A program made the translations under genes and the position numbers. A DNA stretch of 51,853 nt from Phenylobacterium sp. (GTDB taxonomy: Bacteria; Pseudomonadota; Alphaproteobacteria; Caulobacterales; Caulobacteraceae). The DNA is taken from NCBI RefSeq assembly GCF_016793225.1, contig NZ_JAEUMN010000051.1, positions 1-51,853 on the forward strand, given 5' to 3'. This document shows, in pieces, positions 26,271 to 35,388 of the stretch (positions are counted from its first letter, which is position 1; each line of letters starts with the position of its first letter). The notes under the pieces were generated by a model. That model was not told the DNA's origin and ran no database searches. It worked only from the letters and a program-made list of their open reading frames with translations.

Positions 26271-27452
26271 ATGGCGCGCGCCAAGCTGAAAGTCGGGCTG
26301 CTCTGGCACTCGGCGAGTTCCGGCAACCTCGGGGTGGCTGCGCTCACGGTCGCGAACATGGCGATCGCGAAGCAGGCCGCCAAGGACGTCGGCGTAGAAT
26401 GCGAGTTCGTGATCCTGGGCATGCGCGACGGGATCTGCAGCTATGTGCGGCCCGAAGAGGCCGAGGTCTTCATCCTGAACACGCGGTCCCTCCTGGGGCC
26501 CGGCGGGTTCCTGCGTGAGGTCGGACGGCTCGACTGTGTGCTGGATATCGGCGGCGGCGACAGCTTCACCGACATCTACTCCGACCTTCGGTATGCCTAT
26601 ATCTCGCTGACGAAGGGCATGACCCACCTGCGTGGCGTCCCGCTGCTGCTGAGCCCGCAGACCATCGGGCCGTTCACGAAGCCCCTGCATACGGCCTTCG
26701 CGCGCTGGTCGCTGAAGCGGTCCCACCCCGTCGTGGCTCGCGACATCCCTTCGTATGAACTCGCGCGCAAGCTGGCGCCCCGGGCCAAGGTCGTGCAGTC
26801 CACCGACGTGGCCTTCGCCCTTCCGTTCGACGACCGGGGGCGCGAGCGAAATGGCGCCAAGCTCCGCGTGGGCGTCAATGTGTCGGGTCTGCTCTCATCC
26901 TGGGATGAGCAGGGGCAGAACCACTTCGGACTTTCGTTCCACTACGGCGACCTGACGCGCCGCTTCCTGGCCGAGCTCTCCCGACGCCCGGATGTCGAGA
27001 TCCACCTCATCACCCACGCGACCGCCGACTACCACAAGGATGACGACGGGTGGGCCGTGGACCAGATGGCCCAGGAATTCCCGGACGCCATCCGCGTGCC
27101 GGACTTCGCCGGCCCGTCCGAGGCCAAGAGCTACATCTCGAGCCTGGACTTCCTGACCGCCGCGCGCATGCACGCCTGCATCGGGGCCTTCTCCGCGCTG
27201 ACGCCGGTCGTTCCGGTGGCGTACAGCCGGAAGTTCCGGGGCGTCTTCGGACAGCTCAACTACCCCTGGTACGTCGACACACAGGGCCGGGACACGGATC
27301 AGGCGCTGGCCTTCCTGCTGGACTGCCTCGACCGGCGGCACGAACTTGGGGCCGCGGCCGCCAAGGGCATGCAGCAGGTCGAACCGCTCCTCAGCGCCTA
27401 TTCAGCCGAACTGCGGGCGCTGTTCTCGGACGTCGCCGCGAAGGCGGCTTGA
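26271..27452 (+). CDS. Polysaccharide pyruvyl transferase family protein
   Basis: This 393-residue protein fits the WcaK/CsaB family: GLLWHSASSGNLGVAALT at the N-terminus, VLDIGGGDSFTDIY, LLLSPQTIGPF, VGVNVSGLL, and the C-terminal FLTAARMHACIGAFS with GxFGQLNY. Such enzymes add pyruvate from phosphoenolpyruvate as a ketal onto a sugar, adding negative charge to the polymer. The FrhB-like protein at 17272 is a common companion. The start is ATG 26271. Its last 62 nt overlap the end of the converging polymerase/ligase gene. Confidence 0.88.
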   Translation: MARAKLKVGLLWHSASSGNLGVAALTVANMAIAKQAAKDVGVECEFVILGMRDGICSYVRPEEAEVFILNTRSLLGPGGFLREVGRLDCVLDIGGGDSFTDIYSDLRYAYISLTKGMTHLRGVPLLLSPQTIGPFTKPLHTAFARWSLKRSHPVVARDIPSYELARKLAPRAKVVQSTDVAFALPFDDRGRERNGAKLRVGVNVSGLLSSWDEQGQNHFGLSFHYGDLTRRFLAELSRRPDVEIHLITHATADYHKDDDGWAVDQMAQEFPDAIRVPDFAGPSEAKSYISSLDFLTAARMHACIGAFSALTPVVPVAYSRKFRGVFGQLNYPWYVDTQGRDTDQALAFLLDCLDRRHELGAAAAKGMQQVEPLLSAYSAELRALFSDVAAKAA

Positions 27453-29052
27453 CCTCGCGGTCGCCGGACTCGGCCAGCGCTTCCTTTTCCGCGGCCCGCA
27501 CGCGAGCGGTGAGCGCCAGCGTGGCGGCGAGCATCATGAAGACCAGCGGGTGATTGGACTCCGACGCCATCACCGACTTGATGATGATGAAGTTCATCAG
27601 CGCGATGGAGATCGGAATCAGGAGCAGCAGCTCGTCGGTGGCCTTCGACGAGATGCCGGCCCGGCCGGAGACCCAGACGCCTCGGGCGAACAGGCACGCG
27701 TACACCGCGAAGCCGAGCACGCCGTACTCGAGGAGCAGGTTTAGGTAGTAGGTGTCGATGGTCAGGGTGCCGGCGCCGTTCACAAAGCCCAGCACGTCGC
27801 CGCCTCGGCCAATGCCGTGGCCCCAGGGCGCGGCGAAGACCTTCGGGAGCCCGCTGTTCCACTGATCGATGCGCGCCTGCGTGCTGGGCTGCGCCGCGCC
27901 GCCTCCCCAGACCTCGGCGCGGAGGCGTCCGATGGCGAAGGTCGCGACGATGAACAGTGAGAAGATCACCGGGTACGCCAGCACCAGGGCCGGCGCGAAG
28001 ATGCTGGAGCGGGTCCTGGCCCACCGCAGCGCGCCCCACATGAACAGGTAGATCACGATCGACAGCAGCTCCGCGCCGACGCCCAGGCGGGAGTCGGTGA
28101 GCATGATGGCGTAGGCGATCAGGGGCAGGGACAGCGCCGCGGCCACGCGCAGCCACAGGGCGTAGTTCTGCATCACGTAGTGCACGGCGAACGGCACGAT
28201 GAGCCCCAGGAACTCCGCGAAGATCAGCGGGTGCGCCGTCGTCGCGGCGACTCTTCGGGCGGTCAGGCCGCCGCGCGCGGAGCCGGCGAGGGTTCGCTGG
28301 ACGGCGGGATCGTCGACCCTGAGGAAGGACGGGATGTAGCCCGCCCACGGCGGACGCCCCAGGCGCGCTTCCCAGATGGCGATGAAGCACAGGATGACGG
28401 CGCACACCCAGAGCAGGAACACCCATCGCGCCGCTGCTCCAGGCCGGCTGAACACGTAGCAGCCGACGAAGAACGCCGCGTACCAGTTGGTGAGCGTGAT
28501 GGTGAAACGGGCGAAGGAGCCGCCGAGCTCCGGAGAGAAGGCGATCGTCAGGAACTGAATGGCGAGGAACCCGACCAGCAGCCGCCAGATCAGCGCGTCG
28601 GTGGACAGGACCCCGCCGAGCTGCTTGCGGAAGTCGGTCGAGGTCGAGACGCAGATCAGCAGCAGAAGCGCCATGGGGACGCCGAGGATGCGCAGGAGCG
28701 TCAGCCAGGGCAGACCGGGCAGCGCGATCGCCAGGTAGTTCGGCCACAGGTACATCGCCGCGGTGAAGGCGAAGAGGAGTGGCGAGAGGCCGCCGACGGG
28801 CGGGTTGCTGCTCTCTGGGAGGGCCCATATGACCATGGCCGCCACGGCGACAGCGGGCACCGCCAGCGGAACCAGGAGATAGGGGAACGTGAGGGCGTAG
28901 GTCATGCCCCAGGCGATCATCGCCGTGAGCAACAGCCCGGCGCAAAGGATGCGCAGCGGCCAGCGGGGGCTGAAGCGCCGGTAGGGCGCCAGGACGCCGG
29001 ATGCGGGCTGTCCGCGGGCGGGAAGGCCGGGAAGACGAAACCGGAATCTCAT
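27391..29052 (-). CDS. O-antigen ligase/polymerase family membrane protein
   Basis: This 553-residue inner-membrane protein has 11 or more hydrophobic helices and the Wzy_C/WaaL-type periplasmic loop with the segments RVAATTAHPLIFAEFLGL and GHGIGRGGD. It would polymerise repeat units or ligate the polymer. The C-terminus is Arg/Pro-rich and cytoplasmic, encoded in the region overlapping the pyruvyl transferase gene. It begins 4 nt inside the end of the flippase gene, so the two form a minus-strand operon that converges on the plus-strand locus. Confidence 0.85.
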   Translation of the reverse strand: MRFRFRLPGLPARGQPASGVLAPYRRFSPRWPLRILCAGLLLTAMIAWGMTYALTFPYLLVPLAVPAVAVAAMVIWALPESSNPPVGGLSPLLFAFTAAMYLWPNYLAIALPGLPWLTLLRILGVPMALLLLICVSTSTDFRKQLGGVLSTDALIWRLLVGFLAIQFLTIAFSPELGGSFARFTITLTNWYAAFFVGCYVFSRPGAAARWVFLLWVCAVILCFIAIWEARLGRPPWAGYIPSFLRVDDPAVQRTLAGSARGGLTARRVAATTAHPLIFAEFLGLIVPFAVHYVMQNYALWLRVAAALSLPLIAYAIMLTDSRLGVGAELLSIVIYLFMWGALRWARTRSSIFAPALVLAYPVIFSLFIVATFAIGRLRAEVWGGGAAQPSTQARIDQWNSGLPKVFAAPWGHGIGRGGDVLGFVNGAGTLTIDTYYLNLLLEYGVLGFAVYACLFARGVWVSGRAGISSKATDELLLLIPISIALMNFIIIKSVMASESNHPLVFMMLAATLALTARVRAAEKEALAESGDREVKPPSRRRPRTAPAVRLNRR

Positions 29053-30590
29053 CGTCTGCGTCCCAATCTCCGCCTTGCCATTTCGAACGCCTCAAGGAGG
29101 ACCGGCCGCTCGCGCGTCGCCATCTCGGCGGCCGTCGCGACGGTCATGAAGGCTAGCACGGGGAAGGTCCACACGACGCCGGCCTGAATGGCCAGTCCCC
29201 AACCGCAGATGGTGACCAGGAAGACACAGAACATGGCCGTTCGCTTCAGCTCGCGGCGAACGTTGATCGCCCGGCGCCGCGCCAGCTGCGCAAGCGCAGC
29301 CAGCAGGGCGATCACCTCGCCCGCGATATAGGCCGCGACGATCCCTTCGAGCCCCCACCCCGCCATGGCGGCCAGAAGAGCGGCCGGCAGGGCCACAAGG
29401 CGCGCCAGGTTATTGACGGTGACCACCGAGCTCCTGCCGACCGCCACCGCGATGGTGTTGGGCCACACCCTCACGAACCGCAGCGCCTGAAGTGCGGCCA
29501 GGAGAGCGAAGACGAGCACCGGCTGAAGATAGTCCTTGCCGTAGAAGAGCCAGGTCATGCCTGGGCCGACCAGCGTGAACCCGGCGGCGGCAACGGCCGC
29601 CAGCACAATGGCGCGGCCGCCGAGCCGGTTGCTCGCCTGATCGAAGGCGGGCTGCTCGTCTCGCCTGGCCGAGAGCGTCGGCAGGTGCAGCGTCATCATG
29701 AACCGCGACATGGCCGCCATCGGGCTCAGGATCAGGAGCAGGATGGCGGAATAGTATCCGAGCGCCGTCGGGCCCACGGTGCTCCCGATCAGCAGACGGT
29801 CGCCCTGCGAGCCGACGAAGAGCAGGAAGCCGTTCAGGAAGAGCGGCGCCGCGAAGGCGCCGAAACGCACCGCCTCGTCCTTCGCATAGCCCCAGCGGTA
29901 GGCGCGCCGCGCTGTCACGTGCGATGCGACCACCATGGCGATCGCCCGCATGGCCAGGCCGTAGATGACCGCGGTGTGGTCGCGGACGATGTAGGCGGCT
30001 GCGGCGGTGCCCAAGAGGGCCGCCGACTCACCTGCGATGATGGTCGCGCTTTCGGGCCGGAAGTCGCGGGCGCGCTGCGCCTGCCTGATTCCATAGTGGA
30101 CGAACCCGGCGATGAAGGGGGTGATGGCCAGCCACATGATCGACGTGCCGATCTGAGGCGTGCCGTAGAGCTTGGCGACGGGACCTGCGAACAGAACCAA
30201 GGCCCCCGCGATCAGCACGCCGCGCAGCGTCATCGCCGAATGCACGACGCTGAGCAGCCGGGCCGAGTCCCCCTCGCGGTCCTGCACGATGAAGCGGTCG
30301 CTTCCTGTGTCGCTGACATTCTCGAGGAACTGCGCGGTCAGCATCAGGAACGCGGCCAGCCCGAGCTGCTCGGGGCCGATGATGCGGGCCAGGACGACGT
30401 AGCGCAGCAGGGCGCACAGTTGCCCGAACATGGAGGCGAAGAGGTAAGCCCGAGCGCCTTTGCGGCCCGGTCCCGCATCCTGCCGAGGTTCGTCCGTCAC
30501 GCTCACTGCCGCCTGCGACCCTGCTCTGAGTTCAACCGCCCCTCCGCGCAGCACCGGCTCAGCGCGGCGCGGCTCGTGGAAGGCTGACAC
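29049..30590 (-). CDS. Oligosaccharide flippase family protein (Wzx-like)
   Basis: This 513-residue protein has ~12-14 predicted membrane helices and the polysaccharide-synthase/MATE-type start ARAYLFASMFGQLCALLRYVV followed by ARIIGPEQLG. It would flip lipid-linked repeat units to the periplasm for the polymerase encoded next. The listed start is GTG at 30590; a second GTG at 30500, preceded by AGGCGG, would remove a 30-residue hydrophilic extension and gives the usual N-terminus. It is divergent from the RTX beta-helix gene across a short AT-rich region. Confidence 0.87.
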   Translation of the reverse strand: MSAFHEPRRAEPVLRGGAVELRAGSQAAVSVTDEPRQDAGPGRKGARAYLFASMFGQLCALLRYVVLARIIGPEQLGLAAFLMLTAQFLENVSDTGSDRFIVQDREGDSARLLSVVHSAMTLRGVLIAGALVLFAGPVAKLYGTPQIGTSIMWLAITPFIAGFVHYGIRQAQRARDFRPESATIIAGESAALLGTAAAAYIVRDHTAVIYGLAMRAIAMVVASHVTARRAYRWGYAKDEAVRFGAFAAPLFLNGFLLFVGSQGDRLLIGSTVGPTALGYYSAILLLILSPMAAMSRFMMTLHLPTLSARRDEQPAFDQASNRLGGRAIVLAAVAAAGFTLVGPGMTWLFYGKDYLQPVLVFALLAALQALRFVRVWPNTIAVAVGRSSVVTVNNLARLVALPAALLAAMAGWGLEGIVAAYIAGEVIALLAALAQLARRRAINVRRELKRTAMFCVFLVTICGWGLAIQAGVVWTFPVLAFMTVATAAEMATRERPVLLEAFEMARRRLGRRR

Positions 30591-30713
30591 TCCGTGGGCG
30601 GTCTACTCCAGCAATCGGCAAAGAACAATTAACCGTCCCGCTTAGCCAATTCCAAATTACCCCTCAGTACAAGTGCATCCAGTAACAACTTTAGTAGTAC
30701 TGGAGTCGGGGCA
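30591..30713. promoter_or_regulatory. AT-rich divergent promoter region
   Basis: This 123-nt gap between the flippase operon (minus) and the RTX beta-helix gene (plus) is far richer in A+T than its surroundings, which fits a pair of divergent promoters. I could not pick a convincing -35/-10 or -24/-12 pair on either strand. Confidence 0.4.
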
Positions 30714-32387
30714 GTGGCTGATATTCTCGTGAAGAACCCTGCGGGTTTGAACGCTGCGCTGCAGTCGGCCAAGGCGGGGGATACAATTCGCCTCGCTCCC
30801 GGCAACTACGGCGACGTCTCAATTCAGTCGAAGACCTACGCCACCGACCTCACCATCACGTCGGCCGACCCTTCGAACCCGGCCGTGATGCGCTCGCTGC
30901 TGGTCTACAAGAGCTCCGGCGTGAACGTCGACAACGTGGATGTCAGCTTCGTCCCCAACGAGACGACCTTCGCTCACCACTCGGCGGTGCGCATCAGCGG
31001 CTCCACCGACATCCAGTTCACGAACGGGAAGATCACAGGCGGGCCGGCGGTCACCGGCGTCGCGCAGAGCGCCACGGACCTCGATTCCACGGGCAACGTG
31101 ATCGGGCTGCCCACGGGGCGCGGCGTGACCGTGGAGTGGTCGAAGGACGTCACCATCCAGGCCAACGATGTCAGCAAGTTCCACAAGGGCATCGTGCTGC
31201 ACAGCTCGTCGGAGGTCACGATCCAGGGCAACACCGTCGGCGACGTCCGCACGGGCACGATCTCCGGCGCCAATGTCAGCAACATCAAGGTCGACGGCAA
31301 CACCCTGACGAACTCGCGTCCCTGGCAGTGGGGCAACAACGGCGATCATGCCGACTTCATCCACTTCTGGACCGACGCCAAGCAGACCGGCCCGAGCACC
31401 GGGATCTCCATCACGAACAATAAGATCCTGCAGGGCGATGGCACGGCCATCCTGGGCATCTACCTGGACGACAACGGCAACAATCTCGGGTTCTCGAAGG
31501 CGACCATCTCGAACAACGTCGTCGTCAACGGCAACGCCATCGGCGTGCGGCTGGAGAACACGTTCGACTCGAGCCTCCAGAACAACGTGTTCCTGCAAAG
31601 CAGCGGGACCAGCAAGAACGCGCCCGGCATCTACCTGACGGACAAGACGCACAGCGTCAGCATCACCGGCAATCTGACCGGCTACATCGACGATGTGCAG
31701 GGCACGAACACCAAGTTCATCCAGGACAACACCCAGGTCCAGCGCTTCGACCCCACCAGCGGCGGCTACTACACGTCGTCCCTGGTCGACAGCGTCCTGT
31801 CCACGACGACCGCGTCGCTGACGAAGAGCTCGCTGATGAGCGGCATTTCGGCGCCGACGTCCGAGGTCTCGAGCAAGGCCGTGAGCGCGATCACCCAGAC
31901 CGCCTCCAGCGATCTCGGCGTGAAGCTCACCGCGAAGTCCGCCGACACCAATATCCTCGTCGGTGGAAAAGGCGGGGACACGCTGACCGGCCTCGCCGGG
32001 AACGACTCGCTGTCGGGCGGCGACGGCAACGACCTTCTGAACGGGGGCGTGGGCGCCGACTCGTTACGGGGCGGAGCGGGCGCCGACACCTTCAACTTCG
32101 ACGCCAAGGCGCTCGGGTCGGCGGTCGACACCATCTTCGACTTCCGCGCGGCGGAGGGCGACAAGATCAAGGTCCACTCCATCGACGCGAACGCGACGAC
32201 GGCCGGAGACGACGCGTTCCGCTTCATCGGAACCACCGCCTTCAGCCGGTCGGCGGGCGAGCTGCGCTATGAGGTGAAGGCGGGCGACGCCTACCTGATG
32301 GGCGACGTCAATGGCGACGGCGCGGCCGACTTCTCCATCAAGCTCATCGGCGTTGGAACCCTGACGCGCGCAGACATCATCGGCTGA
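30714..32387 (+). CDS. Secreted beta-helix protein with C-terminal RTX repeats
   Basis: This 557-residue protein has no signal peptide. Residues ~1-330 are a right-handed parallel beta-helix (repeating Asn-rich turns such as ISGSTDIQF, VTIQGNTVGD, ISITNNKIL) with a conserved-looking NNGDHADFIHFW segment. Residues ~415-465 carry RTX nonapeptides (GGxGxDxLx), followed by a DFRAAEGDKI block typical of type I secretion substrates. The pairing recalls secreted lyases or epimerases with R-modules, so action on an extracellular polysaccharide is plausible, but no catalytic triad is certain. The start is GTG 30714 with GGAG ten nt upstream. No type I secretion genes are in the window. Confidence 0.85.
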   Translation: MADILVKNPAGLNAALQSAKAGDTIRLAPGNYGDVSIQSKTYATDLTITSADPSNPAVMRSLLVYKSSGVNVDNVDVSFVPNETTFAHHSAVRISGSTDIQFTNGKITGGPAVTGVAQSATDLDSTGNVIGLPTGRGVTVEWSKDVTIQANDVSKFHKGIVLHSSSEVTIQGNTVGDVRTGTISGANVSNIKVDGNTLTNSRPWQWGNNGDHADFIHFWTDAKQTGPSTGISITNNKILQGDGTAILGIYLDDNGNNLGFSKATISNNVVVNGNAIGVRLENTFDSSLQNNVFLQSSGTSKNAPGIYLTDKTHSVSITGNLTGYIDDVQGTNTKFIQDNTQVQRFDPTSGGYYTSSLVDSVLSTTTASLTKSSLMSGISAPTSEVSSKAVSAITQTASSDLGVKLTAKSADTNILVGGKGGDTLTGLAGNDSLSGGDGNDLLNGGVGADSLRGGAGADTFNFDAKALGSAVDTIFDFRAAEGDKIKVHSIDANATTAGDDAFRFIGTTAFSRSAGELRYEVKAGDAYLMGDVNGDGAADFSIKLIGVGTLTRADIIG

Positions 32388-32496
32388 GGCCTAGCTTCGG
32401 CGACCCGGGCGAACGTCGGAGCCGCGAGGTCTTGGCGTTTGCCCCGGACCGCCGGGCATAGGTACATGCGGGCTTGCCGCCTTCCGCGGAGGTCCG

Positions 32497-34224
32497 ATGA
32501 ACGTCAAACCGATACTCCTGGCCGCGCTCGCGCTTGGGCTGGGAGGCACGCTCCCGTTCTGCGCGCCGGCTCAGTCGCAGGGCGGACAGCTCACTCACTA
32601 CGTCGACTTCGAGAAGGGTGACGACAGCCGGGATGGCCTGACGCCGGCGACAGCCTGGCGGCGCGCCCCCGGCGATCCCGCCGCCCAGGGCGGCCCGGCC
32701 AGGCTGAAGCTGTCTGCCGGCCACCGCATCGTGTTCGCGGCCGGGGTGCGCTATCGCGGGTCGATCGTCGTGAACGGCAGCGGTGCGCCCGGAGCGCCCA
32801 TCATCTTCGAGAGCGCGCCAGGCAAGGTCCCCGCCATCATCGACGGGAGCGACGCCGCGACGGCGTTGCGGGCCTGCCGCAGCGCCGAGGATTGCGGCGG
32901 GGCGTCGAACTGGGCGCAGCTCACGCGCGCCGAGTTCGCGGCCGCCGTCCCGGCCGAGGCGGCGCTCTTCACGACGACCCAGCTCCTGACCGCCGCGCAG
33001 CACCCGAACATGCCGGACCCGTTCTACAGCGACGAGGTCGAGCACTTCCTCAAGGCGCCGGGCGAGGACCTGGCGCTGGGACGGGCCCCCTTGCCCGACG
33101 AGCTCATCCGTCGCGTTTCGTCGCCCGGGGAACGCCGCATCGCCGTATGGACGCGCGGCAATCAGGTTCGACTTCGCGACATCACGGGCTTCGCGGAGGG
33201 GGCGGCCCTGTTCAATCCGGAGGGCCTCAAGTTCTACACGGATCGTCCGGATCGCGTCGCGGTCGTGGGCCACCCCGCCTTGGTCGACCGGCCCGGCGAG
33301 TACGCCTTCATCGACGATCGGCGGGCCGCGGTGATCTGGCTGCCTGAAGGGGCAGGGGCGGTCTCGGTCGCCTCCGGACGCGGCGGCTTCGACCTCCGGG
33401 GGGCGTCCCACGTGACGATCCGGGGCCTGGGCTTCGAGAACATGATGGGCGTGGTCGGCAATGTCCGCACCGGCGTGCCCGTCCAGAACTTCCTCAACAA
33501 GGGCGAGGGCGTTGCGGTCGAGAACAACCGCTTCTCGCGGCTGTGGATGGGCAACGGGCAGGGGGCGATCACCCTGCGCGGCATCCGGGGCCTGACGATC
33601 ACGGGCAACGCGATCGATACCGTGGGCGTCGGCTCGGGCGTCCGGCTGTCCAACGTCTCGGACGTGAAGATGAGCGGGAACAGCGTCCGCCGGGTGGGCA
33701 GGACGGGCATGATGCTCATGAACGTGGTGGGCGCCGAGGTGGCGCAGAACACGATCACCGACGTCCAGGGCGTCCACGGCAACGGGCTCTCCGTCTACCT
33801 CGACAACCAGAATGTTCGGGTCGTCGGCAACACCATCGCGGGGGCGACGCGGCCTCTGACGTTCCACGGCGGCAAGGGCGTGGAGAACAGCCTTGTCTTC
33901 GCCTGCAACCTGCTGGTGGGGACAAAGGGCTCGGCGGCCGCCCTCACGAGCTGGAGCAGCGACAAGCCCGTACGCGGGGTGTCGATCGAACGGAACGTCC
34001 TCGTGGGCGGCAAGATGGGCGCGCAGCTCTCGGGCAAGGATCTCGCCGTCACGGTGCGCGGCAATGTGAGCAACGGCATCACCACGAGGGGGGCCGCGGG
34101 GTCCGACTGGACCATGGCCGACAACCGCAGCATCGGCGGACAGGCCCAGGCGCCGCCGGAGCGGCTGGAGGCGCTTCGCCGCGAGACCTGCGGCGATGCG
34201 GCCGGCGCCGCGCTCAGCCGATGA
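32497..34224 (+). CDS. Exported right-handed parallel beta-helix protein (lyase-like)
   Basis: This 575-residue protein has a signal peptide (ILLAALALGLGGTLPFCAPAQSQ), then HYVDFEKGDDSRDGLTPATAW, the entry block of Pel9/PL-type beta-helix proteins, and from ~300 to 520 regular beta-helix coils (VTIRGLGFENM, LTITGNAIDTV, VRVVGNTIAG). The fold is that of polysaccharide lyases and related enzymes, and neighbouring genes suggest an exopolysaccharide substrate. I cannot identify catalytic residues. The last codons overlap the end of the converging RTX gene by 11 nt. Confidence 0.82.
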   Translation: MNVKPILLAALALGLGGTLPFCAPAQSQGGQLTHYVDFEKGDDSRDGLTPATAWRRAPGDPAAQGGPARLKLSAGHRIVFAAGVRYRGSIVVNGSGAPGAPIIFESAPGKVPAIIDGSDAATALRACRSAEDCGGASNWAQLTRAEFAAAVPAEAALFTTTQLLTAAQHPNMPDPFYSDEVEHFLKAPGEDLALGRAPLPDELIRRVSSPGERRIAVWTRGNQVRLRDITGFAEGAALFNPEGLKFYTDRPDRVAVVGHPALVDRPGEYAFIDDRRAAVIWLPEGAGAVSVASGRGGFDLRGASHVTIRGLGFENMMGVVGNVRTGVPVQNFLNKGEGVAVENNRFSRLWMGNGQGAITLRGIRGLTITGNAIDTVGVGSGVRLSNVSDVKMSGNSVRRVGRTGMMLMNVVGAEVAQNTITDVQGVHGNGLSVYLDNQNVRVVGNTIAGATRPLTFHGGKGVENSLVFACNLLVGTKGSAAALTSWSSDKPVRGVSIERNVLVGGKMGAQLSGKDLAVTVRGNVSNGITTRGAAGSDWTMADNRSIGGQAQAPPERLEALRRETCGDAAGAALSR

Positions 34225-35233
34225 AGATGCTGCTGCTGAGAAGGCTCGACATCGACACGCCCACCAGCACCACCTGTCCGCCGGTGAGCTGAACGACCGT
34301 GTCGTCGCCGACCTGACTCACGGTGAAGGTCGTGCCGGCGTCCAGGATCACGCGGTCGCCCTGCGCGACGCTGAAGTCGAGGACGCGGTCGATGCCGGCG
34401 TCGGGCGAGGAGTGGAACAGGTCCGCGCCGGTTCCTCCGGTCATGGTGTCGTCGCCGCGGTCGCCTGACACGAAGTCGTTTCCCGCGCCCCCCGACAGGC
34501 TGTCGTTCGACTGCCCGCCCCGCAGCGTGTCCGCGCCGGCGCCGCCGTCGCAGGTGTCGTCGCCGAGATTGCCGTAGACGAGATCGGATCCGTCGTCGCC
34601 CACGACCAGGTCGTTGTCCTTGCCGCCGACCACCCAGTCGTCGCCGAACCCGCCCTGGACGGTGTCGTTGCCCATGTTGCCGTTGATGTCGTCGAAGCCG
34701 GCTCCGCCGATGACGAGGTCGTCGCCCTCGTCGCCGCGCAGGTAGTTTCCCCCGCCGGGATCGACGATCGTGTCCGAACCGACGCCGCCGAAGACGTCGT
34801 CATCGCCCTCGCCGCCGTCCAGGAAGTCCGCACCGCCGCCTCCCGTCATCGTGTCCGCGCCTGCGAACGCGCGCAGCCGGTCGTCGAACCCTGATCCGAT
34901 GAAGGTGTCGTCGGCTGCGAAGAGGCCGGCCTTGGCCGACGCGTTGTCGCCCGCGAGCACCCAGTTCCGAAACATCGCGGCCGACTGCTGCAGCCCGGTG
35001 ATGTCGTAGAACGTGCCCGCGTCGGCGCTGACGATGATCCGGTTGATGGTTCCCGTCGCGGGCGGGCCGCTGGATGCGAAGGTGAAGCCGGAGCCGAAGA
35101 TCTGGGTCGTGATCCCGCCGATGCTGAGACCCAGCGAGGTCGGAGTCGCGCCCGCGCCCGGGGCCAGTGCAAGTGGACCCAGGTCCAGAATGTCGACGTC
35201 GATGCCGACCACGCCGGCCGTGAAGGTCGCCAT
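34214..35233 (-). CDS. RTX calcium-binding repeat protein
   Basis: This 339-residue protein has a ~110-residue N-terminal domain of unknown type (ATFTAGVVGIDVDILDLG), then ~18 consecutive or slightly degenerate nonapeptide repeats (GGxGxDxxx) over residues ~110-290, and a C-terminal block (RVLDFSVAQGDRVILDAG) typical of type I secretion signals. It should fold on calcium outside the cell and is likely a surface or matrix protein. The first in-frame codon is TTG 35245, but ATG 35233 just after GGGGGAA is preferred. It is divergent from the DUF1800 gene. Confidence 0.85.
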   Translation of the reverse strand: MATFTAGVVGIDVDILDLGPLALAPGAGATPTSLGLSIGGITTQIFGSGFTFASSGPPATGTINRIIVSADAGTFYDITGLQQSAAMFRNWVLAGDNASAKAGLFAADDTFIGSGFDDRLRAFAGADTMTGGGGADFLDGGEGDDDVFGGVGSDTIVDPGGGNYLRGDEGDDLVIGGAGFDDINGNMGNDTVQGGFGDDWVVGGKDNDLVVGDDGSDLVYGNLGDDTCDGGAGADTLRGGQSNDSLSGGAGNDFVSGDRGDDTMTGGTGADLFHSSPDAGIDRVLDFSVAQGDRVILDAGTTFTVSQVGDDTVVQLTGGQVVLVGVSMSSLLSSSIFIG

Positions 35234-35285
35234 GTGTTCCCCCAAGACGCTCCTGCGCTCGCCTTTAACGGGCGGGAGCGGATTT

Positions 35286-35298
35286 TCCGTCCGACGGA
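35286..35298. promoter_or_regulatory. Palindrome between divergent RTX and DUF1800 genes
   Basis: TCCGTC and GACGGA form perfect 6-bp arms around one central base, within the 155-nt gap between divergent genes. It could be an operator for a dimeric regulator; the gap also has an AT-rich stretch near 35330-35355. Confidence 0.2.
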
Positions 35299-35388
35299 TC
35301 GGATATTTCGTCGCGTTTAAACCGTGCGAATGGTCAAGCCGTAGTATTCTTATTGCAGACTTTGAGTCCCGGACAGCGGGGCTCGGGC

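Noticed and set aside
34435-34870. Apparent tandem DNA repeats, possibly CRISPR-like or satellite
   Set aside because: They are the coding repeats for RTX nonapeptides; unit length is 27 nt, in frame, with degenerate sequence and no spacers.
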